Shown: positions 52,001-63,108, counted from the stretch's first letter. The stretch: DNA of 64,000 nt from Agrobacterium vitis (GCF_013426735.1 NZ_AP023272.1:2648501-2712500), one strand, 5' to 3'. Translations and numbers: made by a program. Notes: generated by a model not told the origin, from the letters alone.

Positions 52001-53223
52001 GACAGGTCATAGCGCTCGCTATCGAAGAACAGCGAGTTGAACATGGCTTCAGCCGAATCCATGGTTGGCGGCTCACCCGGACGCATGACGCGGTAGATGT
52101 CGAACAGCGCATCCTGGCGGTTTTCGTTCTTATCGGCAGCCAGCGTGTTGCGGATATAGGCGCCGACATTGATGTGATCGATGCCCAGAACCGGGATCTC
52201 TTCAAAGCCCGCATCAAGAATGATCGGCAGGGTCTTTTCGTCGATTTCGTCACCAGCTTCGAGATAGATCTCACCGGTTGCGAAATTGACGATATCTTCG
52301 GCCAGATAATTTCCGTAGAGGTCCTCGTCAGTCGCCTTCAGCGCTTTCAGACCCTTGTCCTGCAACTGGCGCAGAAGACGCGGGGTGAGCTTCTTGCCGG
52401 CTTCGACAACGACTTCGCCGCTATCGGCATCGACCATGTCTACGAGGGTCTTGGAGCCCTTCAGCGTTTCCGCCTGGAACGGCACGCGCCAGCCCTTGCC
52501 ATCGCGCTTGTAGTCGGACTTCGAATAGAAGGTCGAGAGAATTTCTTCGCCGTCCATGCCCAGCGCCATCAGCAGCGAGGTCACGGGGATCTTGCGGCGG
52601 CGGTCGATACGGGCGTGGACAATGTCCTTGGCGTCGAATTCGATGTCGAGCCAGGAACCACGATAAGGAATGACGCGGGCGGCAAACAACAGCTTGCCGG
52701 AGGAATGGCTCTTGCCCTTGTCGTGGTCGAAGAACACGCCCGGCGAACGGTGCATCTGCGAGACGATAACGCGCTCGGTGCCGTTGACGATGAACGTACC
52801 GTTATTGGTCATCAAGGGCATGTCGCCCATGTAGACCGACTGTTCCTTGATGTCCTTGATCGAGCGGGCGCCCGTATCTTCATCAATATCGAACACGATC
52901 AGGCGCAAAGTAACCTTGAGCGGTGCCGCATAGGTCAGGTCGCGCTGGCGGCATTCATCGACGTCGAACTTCGGCGGCTCGAATTCGTAGGACACGAATT
53001 CCAACATCGAGGCACCGGAAAAATCGGTGATCGGGAAGACGGACTTGAAAACGGTTTGAAGTCCCTCGTCGGGACGACCACCTTCGGGCTCGTCAACCAT
53101 GAGGAACTGATCGTAAGATGCCTTCTGAACCTCGATGAGGTTCGGCATTTCTGCGACTTCTGGAATTTTTCCGAAAAACTTGCGTACGCGCCTGCGACCG
53201 TTAAAGGAAAGGGTCTGAGCCAT
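49084..53223 (-). CDS. rpoB: DNA-directed RNA polymerase subunit beta
   Basis: 1379 residues, normal for Rhizobiaceae. Rifampicin pocket [20 protein letters not shown] and [11 protein letters not shown] has the conserved His, Arg and Ser residues of sensitive enzymes. Later blocks [11 protein letters not shown] and [17 protein letters not shown] are intact. Pairs with RpoC at the active centre. Confidence 0.99.
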   Translation of the reverse strand: MAQTLSFNGRRRVRKFFGKIPEVAEMPNLIEVQKASYDQFLMVDEPEGGRPDEGLQTVFKSVFPITDFSGASMLEFVSYEFEPPKFDVDECRQRDLTYAAPLKVTLRLIVFDIDEDTGARSIKDIKEQSVYMGDMPLMTNNGTFIVNGTERVIVSQMHRSPGVFFDHDKGKSHSSGKLLFAARVIPYRGSWLDIEFDAKDIVHARIDRRRKIPVTSLLMALGMDGEEILSTFYSKSDYKRDGKGWRVPFQAETLKGSKTLVDMVDADSGEVVVEAGKKLTPRLLRQLQDKGLKALKATDEDLYGNYLAEDIVNFATGEIYLEAGDEIDEKTLPIILDAGFEEIPVLGIDHINVGAYIRNTLAADKNENRQDALFDIYRVMRPGEPPTMDSAEAMFNSLFFDSERYDLSAVGRVKMNMRLDLEVADTVRVLRKEDILAVVKMLVELRDGKGEIDDIDNLGNRRVRSVGELMENQYRLGLLRMERAIKERMSSIEIDTVMPQDLINAKPAAAAVREFFGSSQLSQFMDQVNPLSEITHKRRLSALGPGGLTRERAGFEVRDVHPTHYGRICPIETPEGPNIGLINSLATFARVNKYGFIESPYRKIIDGVVTKDVIYLSAMEEAKYYVAQANAELNAEGKFVEEFVVCRHAGEVMLSPRDTINLMDVSPKQLVSVAAALIPFLENDDANRALMGSNMQRQAVPLLRAEAPFVGTGMEPIVARDSGAAIGARRGGVVDQVDATRIVIRATEDLDAGKSGVDIYRLQKFQRSNQNTCVNQRPLVAVGDILNKGDIIADGPSTDLGDLALGRNALVAFMPWNGYNYEDSILMSERIVSEDVFTSIHIEEFEVMARDTKLGPEEITRDIPNVSEEALRNLDEAGIVYIGAEVQPGDILVGKITPKGESPMTPEEKLLRAIFGEKASDVRDTSMRMPPGTFGTIVEVRVFNRHGVEKDERAMAIEREEIERLAKDRDDEQAILDRNVYGRLLDTLRGQVSIAGPKGFKKGVELNNAVISEYPRSQWWMFAVEDEKVQSELEALRGQYDESKSRLEQRFMDKVEKVQRGDEMPPGVMKMVKVFVAVKRKIQPGDKMAGRHGNKGVVSRIVPVEDMPFLEDGTHVDIVLNPLGVPSRMNVGQILETHLAWACAGMGRKIGQMLEDYQKHLDITELRTELVDLYASESHDEVARFDDESLLRLADQAKSGLSIATPVFDGAHESDVSEMLTRAGLHTSGQSVLYDGRTGETFDRKVTVGYMYMIKLNHLVDDKIHARSIGPYSLVTQQPLGGKAQFGGQRFGEMEVWALEAYGAAYTLQEMLTVKSDDVAGRTKVYEAIVRGDDTFEAGIPESFNVLVKEMRSLGLSVELENSKLETADTVNPLPDAAE

Positions 53224-53377
53224 CGTCGCTCCTTGTCAGTTTGCACCCGGGCCTGCAACAGACGAACACCGCTGGCCAGGCGGCTCCGTCAATCATGGAT
53301 CATCAATCTCGTTCCAGTTCAGGCGGAAAGGCCGGTTTGCCTTGAGCGCCTGATCGGAACCATCCTCTTGAGAACCC

Positions 53378-53413
53378 ATTACCCAAAAGCCGTTTTACCG
53401 GCTTTTGGGTAAT
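53378..53413 (-). promoter_or_regulatory. 15-bp hairpin between rplL and rpoB
   Basis: Arms 53378-53392 and 53399-53413 are exact complements with a six-base loop. No T run follows. In E. coli this same gap (rplL-rpoB) carries an attenuator and an RNase III site; a processing or attenuating role here is inferred from position. The rest of the 253-base gap is unassigned. Confidence 0.7.
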
Positions 53414-53476
53414 AATTTCCGTCAGGAGAACGGCTCCGGAGAGAGTTTGCACCCTCGCCGGAGCCGAAAGTATGAA

Positions 53477-53851
53477 TTACTTGACGTCAACCTTGGCGCC
53501 AGCGTCTTCAAGCTTCTTCTTCAGGTCAGCAGCTTCAGCCTTGGAAACGGCTTCCTTGACAGCCTTCGGAGCGCCTTCAACGAGGTCCTTGGCTTCCTTC
53601 AGGCCGAGACCTGTGATCGCGCGAACTTCCTTGATGACGTTGATCTTGTTTGCGCCGGCATCCGTCAGGATAACGTCGAATTCAGTCTTTTCTTCTTCAA
53701 CAACGGCGGCAGCACCACCGCCGGCAGCAGCAACAGCCACAGGAGCAGCTGCAGATACGCCCCACTTTTCTTCGAGCAGCTTGGAAAGCTCAGCAGCTTC
53801 CAGAACGGTCAAAGAGGAGAGGTCTTCTACGATCTTAGCGAGATCAGCCAT
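53477..53851 (-). CDS. rplL: 50S ribosomal protein L7/L12
   Basis: 124 residues. N-terminal dimer domain [20 protein letters not shown], Ala/Gly-rich hinge ([18 protein letters not shown]), C-terminal factor-binding domain ([19 protein letters not shown]). Stalk protein that recruits translation GTPases. Follows rplJ by 69 bases. Confidence 0.98.
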   Translation of the reverse strand: MADLAKIVEDLSSLTVLEAAELSKLLEEKWGVSAAAPVAVAAAGGGAAAVVEEEKTEFDVILTDAGANKINVIKEVRAITGLGLKEAKDLVEGAPKAVKEAVSKAEAADLKKKLEDAGAKVDVK

Positions 53852-53920
53852 TTTACTAGTCCTTTATCAGTGTTCGGTTCGAAACGAACTGGTTTTGGGT
53901 ATGAACAGCGAAAAACCGCC

Positions 53921-54439
53921 TTACGCGGCTTCGTCCTTCTTGGCATAAGCCGCAAACACGCGAGCAAGCTGAGCTGCCGGTGCCTGAACAACGCCTGCGA
54001 TGCGAGTAGCCGGGGTCTGAATCATGCCGACCAGCTTTGCACGCAGCTCGTCCAGCGAAGGCAGGGTCGCAAGCGACTTGACTGCATCCACGGAGAGCGT
54101 GGTTGTTCCCATGGAACCACCGAGAACAACGAGCTTGTCGTTGGTCTTGGCAAAATCCATGACGACTTTCGGAGCCGTGATTGGGTCAACGCTGTAAGCA
54201 ATCAGCGTCTGGCCCTTGAAGAGATCTGTCATCCCTTCCGACTCCGTGCCCTGAAGAGCGATCTTGGCCAGACGGTTCTTCGCGACTTTGACGGTGCCGC
54301 CAGCCGCGCGCATTTTTGAACGGAAGTCGTTCATCTGCGCAACTGTGACACCAGCATAGTGGGCCACAACAACCGAACCAGAAGCCTTGAAGACTTCGTT
54401 CAGTTCTGTGACGAATTCGCGTTTTTCCGCTCTTTCCAC
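53921..54439 (-). CDS. rplJ: 50S ribosomal protein L10 (GTG start)
   Basis: 172 residues from GTG 54439 ([20 protein letters not shown]), with GGAG nine bases upstream; the open frame 21 codons further is leader. This length is standard for L10. Base of the L7/L12 stalk, and in other bacteria autogenous repressor that binds its own leader. Confidence 0.96.
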
Positions 54440-54783
54440 TGTCTGTCTCCAGTAGACGGGACCGCAATCCTGCAGGCCCCATCGGGTTTGCCTTTGCCTC
54501 AAGGGATCTAAACTCGTCAGATCCCAAGCGACGCTTGAGGATCCTGCCCCCCCGCACTGTCACCCGAAGGCGTCAGGCACAAGGCACACAAGGCTCGAAC
54601 CGACACTTCCGTAACGCCTTGGCGTCCGTGAAGAATTTCGGGTCTTACCCGTCTCATGCAGGCTGGATATTAAGGCCTTGCGACCGCCCACAATCTCGGA
54701 CAGGAAATCCGGTTATAAAACCGGACATTCCCGGCCCCGAAGGACCGGGAATTCTTGAATACGGGGTGGAACACCCCGAAAAA
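54440..54783 (-). promoter_or_regulatory. rplJ (L10) leader region with three consecutive hairpins
   Basis: The 344-base gap between rplA and rplJ is non-coding. In transcript order it shows three hairpins: 54762-54778 (7 bp), 54727-54752 (11-bp arms with one G-U pair, UUCG loop) and 54709-54724 (CCGGTT/AACCGG). Position matches the L10 leader known from many bacteria, where L10-L12 binds and shuts off translation; the exact L10 site was not identified. Confidence 0.65.
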
Positions 54784-55479
54784 TTAAGCTGTGACCGACG
54801 AAGGGTCGATCTTGACGCCAGGACCCATGGTCGAGGAGATCGCTACGCGCTTGACGTAGTTACCCTTGGCGCCAGCAGGCTTTGCCTTGATGACGGCGTC
54901 AGCGAAAGCCTTGATGTTTTCTTCAAGAGCCTTGGCTTCGAACGAGGCCTTGCCGATACCGGCATGGATGATACCAGCCTTTTCAACGCGAAACTCGACA
55001 GCGCCGCCCTTGGATGCCTTAACAGCGCCAGCGACGTCCATGGTCACAGTACCAACCTTCGGGTTCGGCATCATGCCACGCGGGCCGAGAACCTTGCCGA
55101 GACGGCCGACCAGCGGCATCATGTCAGGCGTTGCGATGCAGCGGTCGAAGTCGATCTTGCCACCCTGGACGATTTCAACCAGGTCTTCGGCGCCAACGAC
55201 TTCTGCGCCAGCTGCGCGGGCTTCATCAGCCTTTGCGCCACGAGCGAAGACGGCAACGCGAACGTCGCGGCCAGTGCCGTTTGGCAGGTTGACAACGCCA
55301 CGGACCATCTGGTCGGCGTGACGTGGGTCAACGCCAAGGTTCATGGCGATTTCGATGGTTTCATCGAACTTGGCAACGGCACGTTCCTTGACCATCGAAA
55401 TGGCGTCGGACAGAGCAACCAGCTTGGTGGGATCAACGCCTTCGCGGATCTTCTGAATACGCTTTGCAAGCTTTGCCAT
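54784..55479 (-). CDS. rplA: 50S ribosomal protein L1
   Basis: 231 residues from ATG 55479 ([20 protein letters not shown]); a TTG two codons upstream overlaps the rplK stop. Recognised by [16 protein letters not shown]1 stalk protein at the E site; autorepressor of rplK-rplA in E. coli. Starts two bases after rplK ends. Confidence 0.97.
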   Translation of the reverse strand: MAKLAKRIQKIREGVDPTKLVALSDAISMVKERAVAKFDETIEIAMNLGVDPRHADQMVRGVVNLPNGTGRDVRVAVFARGAKADEARAAGAEVVGAEDLVEIVQGGKIDFDRCIATPDMMPLVGRLGKVLGPRGMMPNPKVGTVTMDVAGAVKASKGGAVEFRVEKAGIIHAGIGKASFEAKALEENIKAFADAVIKAKPAGAKGNYVKRVAISSTMGPGVKIDPSSVTA

Positions 55480-55481
55480 GA

Positions 55482-55913
55482 TCAACCTACCACTTCCAGG
55501 CCCATGGAGCGGGCAGAGCCCTCGACCATTGCCATAGCGCCGTCAACGTCGGCAGCATTCAGATCCTTCATCTTGGCTTCGGCGATCGTACGGACCTGGG
55601 CCTTGGTGATGGTACCAACCTTTGCGCCCTTGCCCGGAGTCTTAGAACCGGACTGGATCTTAGCTTCCTTCTTCAACCAGTAAGTCACTGGCGGCTGTTT
55701 CATGATGAAGGTGAAGGACTTGTCCTGGTAATAGGTAATGACGACCGGGATCGGCATGCCCTTTTCCATTTCCTGCGTAGCGGCATTGAACGCCTTGCAG
55801 AATTCCATGATATTTACACCACGCTGACCAAGCGCAGGACCGATTGGCGGGGACGGGTTAGCCGATCCTGCCTTGACCTGAAGCTTGAGCTGGCCTGCAA
55901 CTTTCTTAGCCAT
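55482..55913 (-). CDS. rplK: 50S ribosomal protein L11
   Basis: 143 residues from ATG 55913 ([20 protein letters not shown]). Conserved [20 protein letters not shown]. Forms the GTPase-associated centre with 23S rRNA and is needed for stringent response by RelA/Rsh. The start is followed 146 bases upstream by the nusG stop. Confidence 0.97.
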   Translation of the reverse strand: MAKKVAGQLKLQVKAGSANPSPPIGPALGQRGVNIMEFCKAFNAATQEMEKGMPIPVVITYYQDKSFTFIMKQPPVTYWLKKEAKIQSGSKTPGKGAKVGTITKAQVRTIAEAKMKDLNAADVDGAMAMVEGSARSMGLEVVG

Positions 55914-56059
55914 TTCTCTCTGCCTTTCTATCAGACCGGTTGCCCGGCCCACTCATGCCGGACATGCCGGCGGCTGCGGTTGCGTGGTGCGTATGAACGG
56001 TCCGGCTTAAGAGACCGCCGCACTCCCACGCGAAACGGGAGGTTTCCCTCCCGCAGCAA

Positions 56060-56590
56060 TCAGACCTTTTCGACCTGACTGTATTCAAGCTCGACCGGTG
56101 TAGCGCGGCCGAAGATCGACACTTCGACCTTAAGGCGCGACCGCTCTTCATCGACATCCTGAACAACACCGTTGAAGGATGCAAAAGGACCGTCGGAAAC
56201 GCGAACCTGCTCGCCGATCTCGAAGGACAGCGAGGACTTGGGACGCTCGACACCCTCCTGAACCTGGCCGAGAATCCGATCAGCCTCATAGTCAGGAATC
56301 GGAACCGGCTTATTGTCGGAACCCAGGAAGCCCGTGACCTTCGGGGTATTCTTGATCAGGTGGTAGACCTCATCGGTCAAATTCGCCCGCACCAGCACAT
56401 AGCCGGGGAAGAATTTGCGCTCACTGTCCACCTTGCGGCCCCGGCGAACCTCGACGACCTTCTCGGTCGGAACGAGAATCTTTTCAAAGAGATGTCCAAG
56501 ACCCTTCTGACGAGCCTTCTCTTCGATCGATTCCGCAACCTTCTTTTCAAAATTCGAATATGCGTGGACGATATACCAACGTGCAGCCAT
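56060..56590 (-). CDS. nusG: Transcription termination/antitermination protein NusG
   Basis: 176 residues from ATG 56590 ([20 protein letters not shown]); nine codons upstream are in frame but overlap the gap to secE. N-terminal NGN domain binds RNA polymerase; C-terminal KOW domain ([20 protein letters not shown]) binds S10 or Rho. Confidence 0.97.
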   Translation of the reverse strand: MAARWYIVHAYSNFEKKVAESIEEKARQKGLGHLFEKILVPTEKVVEVRRGRKVDSERKFFPGYVLVRANLTDEVYHLIKNTPKVTGFLGSDNKPVPIPDYEADRILGQVQEGVERPKSSLSFEIGEQVRVSDGPFASFNGVVQDVDEERSRLKVEVSIFGRATPVELEYSQVEKV

Positions 56591-56606
56591 GTTCGTTCCC
56601 GTCCTG

Positions 56607-56807
56607 TTAATTGCCAAGATTCAGGACAAGGCTCAAAACCCAGCCAATAACCTGATCCGCCGCAAAGAAAAACAGCGAGGCAAAAATCACCATGGCCAAC
56701 ACCATCAGCGTCGAGATCACAGTCTCGCGGCGCGACGGCCAGGTGACTTTGGACGTTTCGGAGCGAACCTGCTGCAAAAACGCAAATGGATTAGTCTTCG
56801 ATGCCAT
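56607..56807 (-). CDS. secE: Protein translocase subunit SecE
   Basis: 66 residues, the short single-helix form usual in alphaproteobacteria. Amphipathic [20 protein letters not shown], then one membrane helix ([20 protein letters not shown]). Clamps SecY. It begins the secE-nusG unit, 182 bases downstream of tRNA-Trp. Confidence 0.96.
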   Translation of the reverse strand: MASKTNPFAFLQQVRSETSKVTWPSRRETVISTLMVLAMVIFASLFFFAADQVIGWVLSLVLNLGN

Positions 56808-56989
56808 CTAATGCCCACGCATTTACGGCACGTAAAGCTGAAAAGATCAGCCCCACGCACCGCGTGTCTGTTTGAGTGTTACATAAACGCCGATTCTCAC
56901 TTTAACAAGGGCAAAACCGACATTTAAACAAATTCTACAACGCCAAAACTCACAAGCCGAAAAAATCAATTCCAACACTGTGTGAAAAA

Positions 56990-57065
<76 letters not shown>

Positions 57066-57186
57066 ATCTGCACGTCCGAGTGATGCGCCGATGGCCATCC
57101 CGTCCGTTGCTTGGCGCTCCGTTTAAGACGGTCGGTGACGATTGGCAAGAGGGTTTTTTGCACATTCAGGACAAAATACCATTTTC

Positions 57187-57840
57187 CTACCAGTGACGAC
57201 TATAGCTTGCCCGGAAGGTCGTCGAAGGTGCATCGAGCAGATTGGTCATCGCGGCGGAAAGACCAACATCGCCGAAAACCTTTTTCTCAATACCGACAGA
57301 TCCCGTCGTCGTCGCATCAAGCTGATCGATACCCGCTTCGCTGTAAAGCGACGCTGACCAATCCGGCATGGACAAATCCAGCCGCTGGCTTGCCGATAGC
57401 CCCGCCCCGTCACCACTGACCCGGCGCACCTCGATAATGCGCGTCGAGCCAAGCGTGAAATCAGGCGTCAGTGTCCAGTTCCAGGCGCGTTCCATCGACA
57501 GGCTGGATGCACCCGTTGCGGGCGTGAAACTGGTATTGAGGTAGGTCGCAGGCCCATTCGTTTTGTCGCTCCCTTCCAGCCGCACCCGCCCCCAAAGCCG
57601 CAAAGGCAGTGTGGATTGATCCACCTGCCCGCTCTTGGTGGCGATAACAGAGGTATCGACACCTATTTTCGGTTCAAAGGCATTGCGCAACTGAACGCCG
57701 GTTTGAATGGCAACGCCGCTCGTGCCGTTGCGTGAGACGTTCCAGATCAGCGGTCGGCCAAAGTCGGCAGCCTGGCCAACCCAGGCAAATGGTAGAATCA
57801 AAAAAGGCGCAATCGCAACCGCGCACATCAGACGAATCAT
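57187..57840 (-). CDS. Exported beta-rich hypothetical protein
   Basis: 217 residues with a signal peptide (MIRLMCAVAIAPFLILPFAW, cleavage likely after GQA near residue 24). The mature part has alternating polar/apolar strands (TLPLRLWGRVRLEG, WNWTLTPDFTLG, ASLYSEAGID) and ends in an aromatic residue (YSRHW), which would suit a small outer-membrane beta-barrel. Not recognised. Single gene after the glycosyltransferase unit and before tRNA-Trp, same strand. Confidence 0.65.
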   Translation of the reverse strand: MIRLMCAVAIAPFLILPFAWVGQAADFGRPLIWNVSRNGTSGVAIQTGVQLRNAFEPKIGVDTSVIATKSGQVDQSTLPLRLWGRVRLEGSDKTNGPATYLNTSFTPATGASSLSMERAWNWTLTPDFTLGSTRIIEVRRVSGDGAGLSASQRLDLSMPDWSASLYSEAGIDQLDATTTGSVGIEKKVFGDVGLSAAMTNLLDAPSTTFRASYSRHW

Positions 57841-57977
57841 AGACGCATCTTTATGTGTTTAGGGTGGGCTCGGCCCCAAGCAAAGCGGGACGGTGTAGAT
57901 AGTTATATCACTATGTTACAGGGCAGTTATCGCAGCCGCAAGTCACGTTTTTGCGTTGCAACATGACAAGGCTTTGA

Positions 57978-58835
57978 TCAACTCTTCGCCTTTTTGGCGT
58001 TCAATCGCTGTTTTCTGGTTTTCGGCTTCAGCTTTTTGGAGAGCTGATAAAACCAGCGCAGGATCTTGGTGATGGAAATCAGCTTATCGATTTCCTTGTT
58101 TGACCCTTCAAGGCGGCTAGCCAGCACGTCAGCAGCAGACAGCGCAACCGCCCCCTCGCTCAAGTCCGGAAATCGTTGCAGTAACGCAGCGTAAGCATTT
58201 TTCTCGGCTGCCCCTGGCGCGACCAGTTTGCCGGAATGGATGAACAATCGCAGCACGACCTGTTCGAATGTCCAGTCATGTAGATGAAAGACTTTCCACT
58301 TCTCACTGCGCCGCGCTGAAAATCCATCCAACAGGATGGTCTTTTCGGGCAGGTGTTCGCTCAGCCACAAGGCCAAGGCAAAACCGCTGGTCGGAATATG
58401 ATCATCAGGGTAAAAACTGGAAAAATGGCTGGAGAGATCCAGATGGCCGACCGCAGCCCCTTCGAATTTTGTGGCATCACTGAACAATTCGCCAGGATGG
58501 GCCCTGACATTCATCACGCCCAGAAATTCATCGCCCGGAAAATAGCCAAGCACATTCTTGACTTCCTTGCGGTAAACGATGTTGGCGCCGACCGAACCAC
58601 TGCGCGCCACCAGCAGAGACGGGCGATCGAACGGCTTGTCGAGAATCTTGTAGACCTTATTGAAAAAAACGAACAAGGCAGTTTGTGGCAGTTCGCGCCG
58701 CAGCCTGTCCACATTGGCCTCCTCGCTGTTGGCGACGAGGACAATGTGAGTGAAACGGCCGAGCAACGCCTGCCAGTCCGCAAAGGCCTGGATGCTGGCG
58801 GTCGTGGGGGGCGCGCTGCCGTTCTGGACTGTCAT
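57978..58835 (-). CDS. Unrecognised protein coupled to a glycosyltransferase gene
   Basis: 285 residues from ATG 58835, which starts two bases after the glycosyltransferase stop. No signal peptide or membrane helix. Blocks such as THIVLVANSEEANVDRL, SLLVARSGSVGANIVYRKE and GVMNVRAHPGELFSDATKF look like a nucleotide-sugar enzyme or GT-type fold with an Asp-His segment (FHLHDWTFEQVVLRLF). The last ~25 residues are strongly basic (KKLKPKTRKQRLNAKKAKS). Function unknown; surface polysaccharide synthesis is inferred only from its partner. Confidence 0.65.
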   Translation of the reverse strand: MTVQNGSAPPTTASIQAFADWQALLGRFTHIVLVANSEEANVDRLRRELPQTALFVFFNKVYKILDKPFDRPSLLVARSGSVGANIVYRKEVKNVLGYFPGDEFLGVMNVRAHPGELFSDATKFEGAAVGHLDLSSHFSSFYPDDHIPTSGFALALWLSEHLPEKTILLDGFSARRSEKWKVFHLHDWTFEQVVLRLFIHSGKLVAPGAAEKNAYAALLQRFPDLSEGAVALSAADVLASRLEGSNKEIDKLISITKILRWFYQLSKKLKPKTRKQRLNAKKAKS

Positions 58836-58837
58836 GG

Positions 58838-59527
58838 TCACAGGCTCTGTGTGACGTGCAGCATGCGTTCGCGGGCAGCAAACCACTCTTCTGCATAATC
58901 GTCATTCTTGTATTGTTCGAAATAAGGGCCGCCATCGGTGAAATGGACGATCTTGGCGGCCGGGTCATGGTCATATTCGTTGACCAGATAATTCCAATGC
59001 AGCGGCAGCCCACCGATCAGGTCATCGCTTTCAAGCCATTTGAACTGGTGCAGTTGCAGACCGGTTGCGGTGTTGACGTAATCCTTGGTCAGCGCCGTGC
59101 ATTTGGCGTTGTTGAACAGCATGATGCTCGACCAGTTCTTCTTTTCGTATTTGGTCTGAGTCTGACCGAGAAACTTGGTTTCCACCTTTGGCTGATAGTC
59201 ATGCTTGACACACATCACGGCGTAGCGGTCGTCACGCAATGCCCAAAGTTCGGCGAGATCGGCGCGCGCCAGCATGTCGCAATCCATGAACATGCTCCAG
59301 CCCTGGTAATCGCTCAGATAAGGCACGAGAAACCGGGAGAAGGAAAACTCCGTCGATTGCAGTGGATTGCGCTCGCGCGTGAAAATACTGGCCAGATTGT
59401 CGAGGACGATGGGTGTGAAGGCGACGGGAATGGACGAATGTTCAAGAATGCTCTGCGCGAGCACATGATAGGCCACGACTTCCTTTGTATCGAAGCCAAT
59501 GAAAATCTGAAGCTTGTTGTCCAACAC
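58838..59527 (-). CDS. Glycosyltransferase (GT8-like)
   Basis: 229 residues. The start is GTG at 59527 with AGGAG about eight bases upstream. N-terminal QIFIGFDTKEVVAYHVLAQS, then the metal-binding DxD motif in MFMDCDM, and C-terminal HWNYLVNEYDHDPAAKIVHF. These fit GT-A fold retaining transferases of the GT8 kind, which use UDP-sugars. Donor and acceptor unknown; lipopolysaccharide or capsule sugar addition is a reasonable guess. Forms a two-gene unit with the following unrecognised gene. Confidence 0.8.
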   Translation of the reverse strand: MLDNKLQIFIGFDTKEVVAYHVLAQSILEHSSIPVAFTPIVLDNLASIFTRERNPLQSTEFSFSRFLVPYLSDYQGWSMFMDCDMLARADLAELWALRDDRYAVMCVKHDYQPKVETKFLGQTQTKYEKKNWSSIMLFNNAKCTALTKDYVNTATGLQLHQFKWLESDDLIGGLPLHWNYLVNEYDHDPAAKIVHFTDGGPYFEQYKNDDYAEEWFAARERMLHVTQSL

Positions 59528-59740
59528 CGTTCACTCCTGAAATCGTAAGTCTGGTTTGTCTTAAATGATAGGCGCCGGTGGAGACAAGGGAACGAGACCC
59601 TTAAGTGCCATCATCTTGAGAAATTTGCAGCGCGGTTTGTCGCATCGCAGATTTTCTCTCTGTCTCGAATGCAATCGCGTCCAATTTGAGGACGATGGGC
59701 ATAATCAACACCATCTGCGAAGAGGACTCGAGGGCACATA

Positions 59741-59768
59741 CAAAAAACCCCGCTGTTGCCAGCGGGGT
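59741..59768 (-). terminator. Terminator of the second tuf gene
   Basis: ACCCCGCT (59747-59754) pairs with AGCGGGGT (59761-59768), six-base loop, then TTTTTTG on the minus strand. It lies 28 bases after the tuf stop. The rest of 59528-59796 would hold the promoter of the glycosyltransferase unit. Confidence 0.95.
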
Positions 59769-59796
59769 CCAATCTCATATCTCTAAAGAGATGCAA

Positions 59797-60972
<1,176 letters not shown>

Positions 60973-61182
60973 TTGAATGCTTCCTGTGAACGTAAAAGGT
61001 TGACGCGGCGAACCGGTTTAGTGCCGCCGTTTAAGGCTTTCGGTCCGATTGCGCAAGCCATAAATGCGCATGGCCCAAAGCAGGTGCTTTGCGGGGGTGT
61101 CCAGCAGCGCAATTCCTGCAAATGCGCGTGATAACGGCACAGATCGCATATGGGGAAACAGTTGTGAGAGATTATTGAAAGC

Positions 61183-61256
61183 TGGAGCGGGTAGCGGGAA
61201 TCGAACCCGCGTATTCAGCTTGGAAGGCTGCTGCTCTACCATTGAGCTATACCCGC
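61183..61256 (-). tRNA. tRNA-Gly (anticodon TCC)
   Basis: 74 bases including encoded CCA. Acceptor GCGGGTA/TACCCGC, anticodon loop CTTCCAA, T-arm GCGGGTTCGATTCCCGC. It is 26 bases downstream of tRNA-Tyr and 210 upstream of tuf. Confidence 0.97.
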
Positions 61257-61282
61257 GGCGGTTTTAGATCCAGGTGTCGAAA

Positions 61283-61367
61283 TGGTGGAGGGAGTTGGAT
61301 TTGAACCAACGTAGGCTGAGCCAACGGATTTACAGTCCGTCCCCTTTAACCACTCGGGCATCCCTCC
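61283..61367 (-). tRNA. tRNA-Tyr (anticodon GTA)
   Basis: 85 bases including encoded CCA, with the long variable arm of tRNA-Tyr. Acceptor GGAGGGA/TCCCTCC, anticodon loop CTGTAAA. Likely cotranscribed with tRNA-Gly. Confidence 0.97.
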
Positions 61368-61585
61368 AGTATTTCGACCGGATCAAGCAACCAAGCTTAC
61401 TATCCCGGAGCGTCGAACTTCGCTTTCAAGCTTGGCTCACCGCGTTCCGTGGCGGCTATATGACGGCCCGAAACGGAGATGTCAACACGCCTTAGACGGA
61501 AAATTTTCATGTTTTTTCCTCGTTCAGGCATCCCGGCAAACCCGGGGTCTCTATCCCCTGGCACGCAAGCCCGCTATAAGGCGCC

Positions 61586-62467
61586 ATGAGCAAAGATAAC
61601 CCAAACGACACGTCCGACCGCGACAGCCACTATGCAACTTTGCGCCGTCAGGTGCGGGATGCAAAGCGTGAGCGCGGCGAGATTCCCACCCCGCAACCGC
61701 AAAAACGGCGCAAGTCCAACGCCGATTGGACACCGCCGCCGATCGCCCCCGACCAGGTATTTTTATATGGCCTGCACACGGTGCGCGCCGCCCTCAACAA
61801 TCCCGAACGCAAGCCGATCAAGCTGTCGCTGACCCAGAATGCGCTTGTACGGCTGGAAATCGGCCCGGTCGATGCCCTGCCCTTTCCTGTGGAAATCGTC
61901 ACGCCGCAGGATCTCGACAAGCATCTGGGGCCGGAAGCCATTCATCAGGGCGTCATGCTGGAGACCCGGCCACTGCCGCCTCGCCGTCTTGAAGCGCTGA
62001 AGGAAAGCCCGCTGTTGCTGGTGCTCGACCAGGTGACTGATCCGCATAATGTCGGGGCAATCATGCGCACCGCCGTCGCCTTCGGTGCTGGCGCGGTGAT
62101 CACCACTATGCGCCACAGCCCGACCGAATCGGGTGTACTCGCGAAATCAGCCTCCGGTGCGCTGGAATTGATCCCCTATATCCAGATCACCAATCTCGCC
62201 GAGGCGCTGGGCGAATTGCATAAGCTCGGTTTCGTGTCCATCGGGCTCGATTCGGAAGGGCCGCGCCCGCTGGAAGAGACATTCAGTGGTGACAAGCTGG
62301 CGTTGGTGCTTGGTTCCGAAGGCAAGGGCCTGCGCCAGAAAACCCGTGACACGGTCAATGCGCTGGCCCGGCTCGACATGCCCGGCGAGATCAAATCGCT
62401 GAACGTGTCGAATGCGGCGGCTATCGCCTTGTATGCGTCACGCCAATTCCTGCTGCGCAAAAGCTGA
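61586..62467 (+). CDS. rlmB: 23S rRNA (guanosine-2'-O-)-methyltransferase RlmB, SpoU family
   Basis: 293 residues. An Arg/Lys-rich first 50 residues, then the SpoU substrate-binding domain (FLYGLHTVRAALNN) and the knotted methyltransferase domain with its three motifs: DQVTDPHNVGAIMRTAVAFG, LVLGSEGKGL and LNVSNAAAIALY. Would methylate G2251 in the P-loop of 23S rRNA. AAGG precedes the ATG. It is divergent from tRNA-Tyr. Confidence 0.9.
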   Translation: MSKDNPNDTSDRDSHYATLRRQVRDAKRERGEIPTPQPQKRRKSNADWTPPPIAPDQVFLYGLHTVRAALNNPERKPIKLSLTQNALVRLEIGPVDALPFPVEIVTPQDLDKHLGPEAIHQGVMLETRPLPPRRLEALKESPLLLVLDQVTDPHNVGAIMRTAVAFGAGAVITTMRHSPTESGVLAKSASGALELIPYIQITNLAEALGELHKLGFVSIGLDSEGPRPLEETFSGDKLALVLGSEGKGLRQKTRDTVNALARLDMPGEIKSLNVSNAAAIALYASRQFLLRKS

Positions 62468-62476
62468 CATCAAAGA

Positions 62477-62509
62477 GCCGGTTCCCATGTCCTCGACCTC
62501 GGAACCGGC
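62477..62509 (+). terminator. Hairpin after rlmB
   Basis: GCCGGTTCC (62477-62485) and GGAACCGGC (62501-62509) are exact complements, 15-base loop, 10 bases past the rlmB stop. No T run follows. Confidence 0.45.
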
Positions 62510-62693
62510 GTCTACCAAGGCTTTCCAGGAATCCAGCCTCTGAGGCATCGCTCGTCATTTCTGCCCAGTCAGGCTCAAATATTGCTTGCTGATAGCATCG
62601 CGGTAGGTTCGACATTTTGGCGCGACGTCACAATCTTCGGAACCAATGTTCAGTCCTATGGTTGTCCTTATGAACACAAGAAGGAGGACAACC

Positions 62694-62885
62694 ATGCCGA
62701 CCACACTTCCTGAAAGACCAGAGAATGCGCCACGGGGGCCACAAGGCACACCTGGTATTCCCGACCGCAAGCAGGATGGCGCGGTAAAACCGCCAATCCA
62801 GGATCAGGGCGACACCAAAAATCCGAATGATCCGGTGCCGAGCCCGCCTTTGCTGCCAATCGGTGACCCTGCCGGAATGGCCTGA
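62694..62885 (+). CDS. Small proline-rich hypothetical protein, 63 residues
   Basis: Starts at ATG 62694, which has a strong site (GGAGGACAACC) directly upstream; ATGs further upstream in frame have none. Pro- and Gly-rich, likely disordered (MPTTLPERPENAPRGPQGTP ... PSPPLLPIGDPAG). Not recognised. The good ribosome site is the main argument that it is expressed. Confidence 0.55.
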   Translation: MPTTLPERPENAPRGPQGTPGIPDRKQDGAVKPPIQDQGDTKNPNDPVPSPPLLPIGDPAGMA

Positions 62886-63108
62886 CAAATATCTTTGAAT
62901 AGTCCCCGGCGCATTTTAAAGCGGCGGGGATTTCTTTGTATCCGTGGCCAGGCGATACTATCCCGTTCATGGCCGTCACCGACTGTCACATCCATCGATT
63001 CCCGGTCCGCTGATTTTCTGGCTCATCGTAACCATGCCGCAAGCTTTGCGTGAAATAAATGCCGCCGATCATGCATGGCTGAATCATAGCCCATGAGAGG
63101 AGGCACTG

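Noticed and set aside
49546-53412. A 1288-codon open frame on the plus strand opposite rpoB
   Set aside because: It is the antisense shadow of a highly biased coding sequence; it has no ribosome site and a composition typical of complement frames. RpoB on the minus strand explains the region fully.
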